Source of the DNA: CSP1-4 sp036559965
GTDB taxonomy: Bacteria > Chloroflexota > Limnocylindria > Limnocylindrales > CSP1-4
Assembly: GCA_036559965.1 (NCBI GenBank)
Contig: DATBSD010000064.1
Location: 1 to 10,803 of the forward strand
Direction of reading: 5' to 3'
Length of the DNA: 10,803 nucleotides
The notes beneath the pieces were generated by a model. That model had not been told where the DNA came from, did not search any database, and saw only the letters and a program-made list of their open reading frames with translations. The translations under genes were made by a program, and so were the position numbers. Shown here piece by piece: positions 6,596 to 10,803 of this stretch (its first letter is position 1; each line of letters begins with the position of its first letter).

Positions 6596-7977
6596 ACGCG
6601 TCGGCCAAGGCGACCAAGGCCACCAAGGCCGACAAGCCGGCACGGTCCAGCCGGGCCCGACGCCCGGGTCCGCTGGCCGGCCTGCCCAAGGCCCTGCGGG
6701 CGGAGGTCGAGCGGCTCGGCTCGGCCGACATCATGGTCGGCATCCCGAGCTTCCGGAACGCGGCGACCATCGGCCACGTCGTGCGCGCCGCCCACGCCGG
6801 CCTCGTCCAGTATTTCCCGGACCTGCGGCCGGTGCTCGTCAACGCCGACGCCGGCTCGCTCGACGGCACGCAACGCGTCGTCGTGGAGACGGAGTCGCCC
6901 GACTATATCGCCTCGATCCTGCTCGTCCGGCCGCGCAACCGGCTGCGCCGCATCAGCCTGACGTACCCCGAGGTCGACGGCGTCGGCGGCAAGGGTGCCG
7001 CCCTGCGGACCCTCTTCCAGATCGCCCGGGCGCTCGAGGTCCAGGCGCTCGTGGTCGTCGACTCGGACCTCCGGTCGATCGGGCCCGAGTGGATCGAGCT
7101 CCTGGCCGGACCCATCCTGAAGGGCGGCTTCGACTACACGACACCGCTCTACTCGCGCCACAAGTTCGACGGCACGATCACCAACACCGTCACGTACCCG
7201 CTCACACGGTCGCTCTACGGGTTGCGCATCCGCCAGCCCATCGGTGGCGACTTCGGCGTCAGCGGCGACCTCATCGACCACTACCTGAACCAGGACGACT
7301 GGACGTCCGACGTGAGCAAGTTCGGCATCGACATCTGGATGACGACGACGGCCGTGGCCGGCGGCTACGCCATCTGCCAGGCTCGGCTGGGCGCCAAGAT
7401 CCACGACCCCAAGGATCCGGGCGCCGACCTCGGCCCGATGTTCAGCCAGGTCGTCGGCACGGCGCTGCGCCTGACCGAGCGGCACAGCGACCGCTGGCTG
7501 CGGGTGACCGGCTCCCGTGACGTGCCGGCCTACGGGTTCGAGCGCATCGTCGACCCGCTGCCGCTCGACGTGAACGTCGGCCGGCTGCTGAGCTCGTTCG
7601 CCGCGGGCGCCCACGAGCACGCCGCCGCATGGGCGGAGATCGGCGTCCTGGCCGGCCCCGATCGCCTCCAGGCGCTGGCGACCGAGGCGGGCGATGTCGC
7701 GGCGTCCGGCGCGGCGGCCGGCTTCAGCTTCGCCGACGAGACGTGGGCGCGCGTCGTCTACGGCAGCCTGCTCGCCTATCACCGCCGGCGGCTCGAGGTC
7801 GACGAGCTGATCCCGGCGCTCGTGCCGCTCTACTTCGGACGGGTCGCCAGCCACGTCATCGAGACCGGGCCGCTCGACGACGAGGGCGCCGAGGCGGTCG
7901 TCGATCGCCAGGCGCGAGCCTACGAGGCGCTCAAGCCGGAGCTCGTCGCGGCCTGGCGCGATCAGGCGGCCCGATGA
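6592..7977 (+). CDS. GT78-like glycosyltransferase (mannosyl/glucosylglycerate synthase family)
   Basis: The predicted protein is 461 aa, starting at ATG 6592 in an ATGA overlap. After a basic Lys/Ala-rich tail (1-25, built on a 9-bp DNA repeat encoding K-A-T steps) comes a GT-A fold. It has ADIMVGIPSFRNAATIG (45-61), NADAGSLDGT (84-93), GVGGKGAALR (130-139), the nucleotide-sugar metal motif D157-S-D159 in VVDSDLRSIGPEW, QPIGGDFGVSG (215-225), FGIDIWMTT (244-252) and KIHDPKD with H271 as a likely third metal ligand. This order resembles mannosylglycerate synthase (GT78), which transfers a sugar directly to D-glycerate, and its glucosylglycerate and mannosylglucosylglycerate synthase relatives. 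The C-terminal 150 residues are mostly helical. It lies directly before a GpgS fusion gene, which supports a role in glycerate-sugar solutes. The donor sugar and acceptor are not decided by the sequence. Confidence 0.78.
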   Translation: MNASAKATKATKADKPARSSRARRPGPLAGLPKALRAEVERLGSADIMVGIPSFRNAATIGHVVRAAHAGLVQYFPDLRPVLVNADAGSLDGTQRVVVETESPDYIASILLVRPRNRLRRISLTYPEVDGVGGKGAALRTLFQIARALEVQALVVVDSDLRSIGPEWIELLAGPILKGGFDYTTPLYSRHKFDGTITNTVTYPLTRSLYGLRIRQPIGGDFGVSGDLIDHYLNQDDWTSDVSKFGIDIWMTTTAVAGGYAICQARLGAKIHDPKDPGADLGPMFSQVVGTALRLTERHSDRWLRVTGSRDVPAYGFERIVDPLPLDVNVGRLLSSFAAGAHEHAAAWAEIGVLAGPDRLQALATEAGDVAASGAAAGFSFADETWARVVYGSLLAYHRRRLEVDELIPALVPLYFGRVASHVIETGPLDDEGAEAVVDRQARAYEALKPELVAAWRDQAAR

Positions 7978-9941
7978 GCCGGCCGCGCACGAACGCCCGA
8001 GAACGAACCGGCCTGCCGTCGCGCATCCTGCTGCCGCTCGCCAACCCGCGCACGGCGGCCGACCTCGTGCGCATCGGGGCGGCGCTCATGGAGCACGGCG
8101 GCGTGCTCACGGCCCTGGGCATCGTCGAGGTCGCCGAAGGCTCGCCGCTCTCCGAGGGCGCCACGCGTGCGCGACAGGCGCGCCGTCTGCTCCAGCGGGT
8201 CCTCGAGTTCGCGCCGGACGACATCGAGCTGCGAACCACGGTCCGCATCGGCCGCCGTGCCGCGGAGGGCATCTTGGAGGCCGCCCTCGAGGAGGAGGTC
8301 GATCTCATCCTCTTCGGCTGGGGTGGCCCGTCCCCGGCATCAGGACGGAAGACGAGCAAGGCGGGCGTCACGGAGTCCGTCTTCAGCCCGACCATCGACG
8401 AGGTCGTGCGTGAGGCGCCGTGCGACATCGCGGTCGTCAAGCAGCGCGGCGTGAGCGACGTGAAGCGCATCCTTGTGCCGGTCCGCGGCGGGCCGCATGC
8501 CGAGCTCGCGCTCCGCTTCGCCGACGCACTCGGGCGCGGTCTGGGCGCCGACGTCGACGCCATCCACGTCGTCCGCCAGGGCATCGACCCGGTCGCGCTC
8601 GCCCAGACCGAGCGGGCGTTGGCTGGCTTCGTCCGCCAGCACACGCACGGGCGGGCGCGGCCGACCATCATCGAGAGCACCAGCGTGGCGCCGACGATCC
8701 TCCGCGAAGCCGAGCAGTCGGGGCTCGTGGTCATGGGTGCGTCGGCCCTTCCGGGCGGCGCCGGCGCGCTGGCACGGCCGGCGGAGAGCGGCCTCTTCGG
8801 CGCGCTGCCGGAGGCCATCGCGCAGCAGGCGCGGCCGACGGTCATCGTGGTCAAGACGCGCGTCGCGCCGTCGCGGGCGTCGTTCGAACAGCGCGCCGAG
8901 CAGGCCGAGACGCTCGAGGCCGCGGAGCGCGCCGTGTCCGTCGCCACCAGCGTCCCGGCGCGCGTCGACCGATGGTTCGCGGAGTCGAACTTCTCGCATC
9001 AGGAGTTCGCCGACCTGGGCCGCCTGACCGCGCTCAAGGAGCGCCATGGGCTGACAATCTCGCTCGTGCTGCCGACGCTCGACGAGGCGGCCACCATCGG
9101 CCCCATCGTGCGACGCGCCCGACGCGAGCTGATGGGGCGCCGGCCGCTCGTCGACGAGCTCCTGGTCATCGACTCGGCGTCGACGGACGAGACGGTCCGC
9201 ATCGCGACCGACGAGGGCGCTCGCGTGGTCCAGCACGCCGAGGTGCTGCCCGGCTATGGCAGCTTCCCGGGCAAGGGCGAGGCCCTCTGGAAGAGCCTTC
9301 ACGAGACGACCGGCGATCTCATCGCCTGGTGCGACACGGACATCCGCGACTGGCATCCGCGCTTCGTCTACGGCGTCCTCGGGCCGCTCCTTGCCGAGCC
9401 CAGGTTGGGCTATGTCAAGGGCTACTACCAGCGCCCGATCGTCGAGGGCGGCGTGCTCAAGGAGGGCGGCGGCGGTCGGGTCACCGAGCTCGTCGCGCGG
9501 CCCCTCATCAACCTCTTCTACCCCGAGCTCTCGGGCCTCATCCAGCCGCTCTCGGGCGAGTACGCCGGCCGGCGCTCGATCCTCGAGGCGATCCCTTTCT
9601 TCACCGGCTACGCGGTCGAGATCGGCCACCTCATCGACGTCGCCGAGCGGCTCGGGCTGGAGGGCATCGGCCAGGTCGACCTCGACGTTCGGGTGCATCG
9701 CAACCAGGAGCTCGAGGGGCTCTCGCGGATGAGCTTCGTCATCCTCCAGGCCGCCATGAAGCGGCTCGAGGAGCGCCATCGCGCGCGCCTCTTCGCGGAG
9801 ATCGGGACGACCATGAAGCTGCCGCGATCGTCGCCCGGGCGACTCTCGCTGGAGGTCTACGAGGCCGCCGACCAGGAGCGTCCCCCGATGGCACGCATCC
9901 CCGAGTACGTCGCTCGCCAGGCCGCCGGCGATGAGGCGTGA
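7974..9941 (+). CDS. gpgS: Fusion: two universal stress (USP) domains + glucosyl-3-phosphoglycerate synthase (GT81)
   Basis: The predicted protein is 655 aa from ATG 7974 (ATGA overlap with the previous gene). Residues 15-156 form a first USP domain (SRILLPLANPRTAADLVRIG ... DLILFGWGG ... CDIAVVK). Residues 164-294 form a second (KRILVPVRGGPHAELALRFA ... GLVVMGASA ... PTVIVVK), whose nucleotide-binding glycines are only partly canonical. A charged, probably coiled linker (300-330) leads to a complete GT81 domain: LTISLVLPTLDEAATIGPIV (360-379), LLVIDSASTDET (396-407), FPGKGEALWKSL (431-442), metal motif D454-T-D456, GGGRVTELVARPL (499-511), LIQPLSGEYAGRRSIL (522-537) and VHRNQE with H575. This matches mycobacterial GpgS, which makes glucosyl-3-phosphoglycerate from NDP-glucose and 3-phosphoglycerate. 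Stand-alone GpgS is about 320 aa; the N-terminal stress domains are extra and probably regulatory. Confidence 0.92.
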   Translation: MSRPRTNARERTGLPSRILLPLANPRTAADLVRIGAALMEHGGVLTALGIVEVAEGSPLSEGATRARQARRLLQRVLEFAPDDIELRTTVRIGRRAAEGILEAALEEEVDLILFGWGGPSPASGRKTSKAGVTESVFSPTIDEVVREAPCDIAVVKQRGVSDVKRILVPVRGGPHAELALRFADALGRGLGADVDAIHVVRQGIDPVALAQTERALAGFVRQHTHGRARPTIIESTSVAPTILREAEQSGLVVMGASALPGGAGALARPAESGLFGALPEAIAQQARPTVIVVKTRVAPSRASFEQRAEQAETLEAAERAVSVATSVPARVDRWFAESNFSHQEFADLGRLTALKERHGLTISLVLPTLDEAATIGPIVRRARRELMGRRPLVDELLVIDSASTDETVRIATDEGARVVQHAEVLPGYGSFPGKGEALWKSLHETTGDLIAWCDTDIRDWHPRFVYGVLGPLLAEPRLGYVKGYYQRPIVEGGVLKEGGGGRVTELVARPLINLFYPELSGLIQPLSGEYAGRRSILEAIPFFTGYAVEIGHLIDVAERLGLEGIGQVDLDVRVHRNQELEGLSRMSFVILQAAMKRLEERHRARLFAEIGTTMKLPRSSPGRLSLEVYEAADQERPPMARIPEYVARQAAGDEA

Positions 9942-9965
9942 CGAGCGGCACGACCTGACGCGCCG

Positions 9966-10803
9966 ATGAGCGCCGACCCGGCACCATCGGCCGACCGGCC
10001 GGGCGTCGTCCTCGTGGCCCCCGACTCGTTCAAGGGCTCGATGTCGAGCGTGACCGTCGCCCGCGCCCTGGCTGACGGCTGGCTGCGCGCACGGCCGCAG
10101 GACGAGGTGCGCCTGGCTCCCCTGGCCGATGGCGGTCAGGGCACGCTCGACGCCGTCGCCGCGAGCGGCACGTGGCAACGCTTGCCCGCGCACGCGCGCG
10201 ACCCCCTGGGGCACCCGATCTCGGCCAGCTTCCTGCGTGAGGACGATCGGGCGGTCGTCGAGCTGGCCGAGGCCTCCGGTCTGTCGCTCGTGCCGACCGA
10301 GCAACGCGACGCCCTCGCCGCATCCACGCTCGGCACCGGTCTCGTCCTGGCGGCGGCCATCGGGCTCGGCTGCCGGCAGATCGTGCTCGGCGTCGGCGGT
10401 TCGGCCACGACGGACGGCGGCTCCGGGCTCCTCGTCGCCCTCGGCGCGCGCTTCCTCGACGTATCCGGCGAGGCGATCAGCCCCGGCGGCGGCGGCCTAG
10501 CGGACCTCGACAGCATCGACCTCACGGAGCTCTCGCCGGTGCTCGCCGAGGTCGATCTCGTCGTTGCGTCGGATGTCACGAACCCGCTCCTCGGCGACGA
10601 GGGTGCGGCCGCCACTTACGGGCCGCAGAAGGGCGCCAGCGCGGCCGATGTCGCCTGGCTCGATGCCAACCTCGCGCGCTACGCCGACCGACTCGAAGCC
10701 GCCACCGGGCGAGACGTCCGCGAGACGCCTGGTGCCGGCGCGGCTGGCGGCACGACCTTCGGCCTGCTGGCCATCGCCGATCGCTTCCAGTCCTTCGCCG
10801 TCC
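9966..10803 (+). CDS. Glycerate kinase, GlxK/GarK family (3' end outside window)
   Basis: 279 codons are visible from ATG 9966 and the frame is open to the window end; full-length relatives are about 370-380 aa. Family motifs are VVLVAPDSFKGSMSS (14-28), LADGGQGTLDAV (53-64), VVELAEASGLSLVP (97-110), STLGTG (120-125), GVGGSATTDGGSG (142-154), ASDVTNPLLGDEGAA, YGPQKGA and PGAGAAGG. The enzyme phosphorylates D-glycerate with ATP; most of this class give 2-phosphoglycerate. The usual DGGEGT motif reads DGGQGT here (Gln58), a change near the active site that may or may not matter. The gene starts 24 bases after the GpgS fusion gene with no clear Shine-Dalgarno sequence, and so belongs to the same operon. 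It could salvage glycerate released when glucosylglycerate is hydrolysed, or adjust the phosphoglycerate supply. Confidence 0.9.
   Translation, partial: MSADPAPSADRPGVVLVAPDSFKGSMSSVTVARALADGWLRARPQDEVRLAPLADGGQGTLDAVAASGTWQRLPAHARDPLGHPISASFLREDDRAVVELAEASGLSLVPTEQRDALAASTLGTGLVLAAAIGLGCRQIVLGVGGSATTDGGSGLLVALGARFLDVSGEAISPGGGGLADLDSIDLTELSPVLAEVDLVVASDVTNPLLGDEGAAATYGPQKGASAADVAWLDANLARYADRLEAATGRDVRETPGAGAAGGTTFGLLAIADRFQSFAV

Noticed and set aside
6142..7854. Long minus-strand reading frame of 570 codons opposite the GNAT and GT78-like genes
   Set aside because: It is the antisense shadow of real genes with strong family motifs; its translation is low-complexity, rich in Arg, Gly, Asp and Ala, with no recognisable domain, as expected from high-GC codon bias.
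8420..9934. Second plus-strand frame of 504 codons inside the USP-GpgS gene
   Set aside because: It is an out-of-frame reading of the fusion gene, Arg/Ala/Gly-rich, without motifs; the GT81 frame is unambiguous.
8340..10304. Long minus-strand reading frame of 654 codons opposite the USP-GpgS and glycerate kinase genes
   Set aside because: It crosses two well-supported plus-strand genes, and its translation has no domain, only composition-driven low complexity.

Overview
The window is very GC-rich, with GTG starts as common as ATG and genes packed with 4-base stop/start overlaps. Long spurious reading frames run through almost every real gene on the opposite strand. This fits a high-GC Chloroflexota lineage (Limnocylindria/Ellin6529-like) or an actinobacterium-like soil or freshwater bacterium. 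The assignment is inferred from composition and gene content only and is weak. No tRNA, rRNA, insertion sequence, phage gene or CRISPR array is visible.

Layout. (1) Bases 1-1113, plus strand: the C-terminal end of a GalE-type UDP-glucose 4-epimerase, overlapped by 4 bases by a complete M23 (LytM-type) metallopeptidase gene. (2) Bases 1162-4294, minus strand: a three-gene unit transcribed in the order MFS (UMF1/Atg22-like) transporter, BcrA-type ABC ATPase, ABC-2 permease. A small hairpin separates its end from the convergent M23 gene. (3) Bases 4295-4823: a roughly 0.5 kb divergent promoter region. It holds a four-copy 19-bp tandem repeat directly upstream of a good minus-strand -10 box, several short inverted repeats, and a -10-like TAGGAT 7 bases before a possible leaderless GTG start. 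(4) Bases 4824-10803, plus strand: a tightly coupled five-gene operon that runs off the window. It encodes a degenerate ATP-dependent DNA-ligase-like adenylation domain, a GNAT acetyltransferase, a GT78-like (mannosyl/glucosylglycerate synthase-like) glycosyltransferase, a fusion of two universal-stress domains to glucosyl-3-phosphoglycerate synthase (GpgS, GT81), and a glycerate kinase.

How the genes may work together. The last three genes form a coherent glucosylglycerate module. GpgS joins NDP-glucose to 3-phosphoglycerate. The GT78-like enzyme could make a glycosylglycerate in one step or add a second sugar. The glycerate kinase could return free glycerate to central metabolism. The matching phosphatase (GpgP) is not in the window. 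The two stress domains on GpgS suggest that osmolyte synthesis, or initiation of a methylglucose-polysaccharide-type product, is tied to a stress or nucleotide signal. The most unusual points are the USP-USP-GpgS fusion, the lead gene that looks like a DNA ligase without its catalytic lysine, and the repeat array at the MFS promoter.
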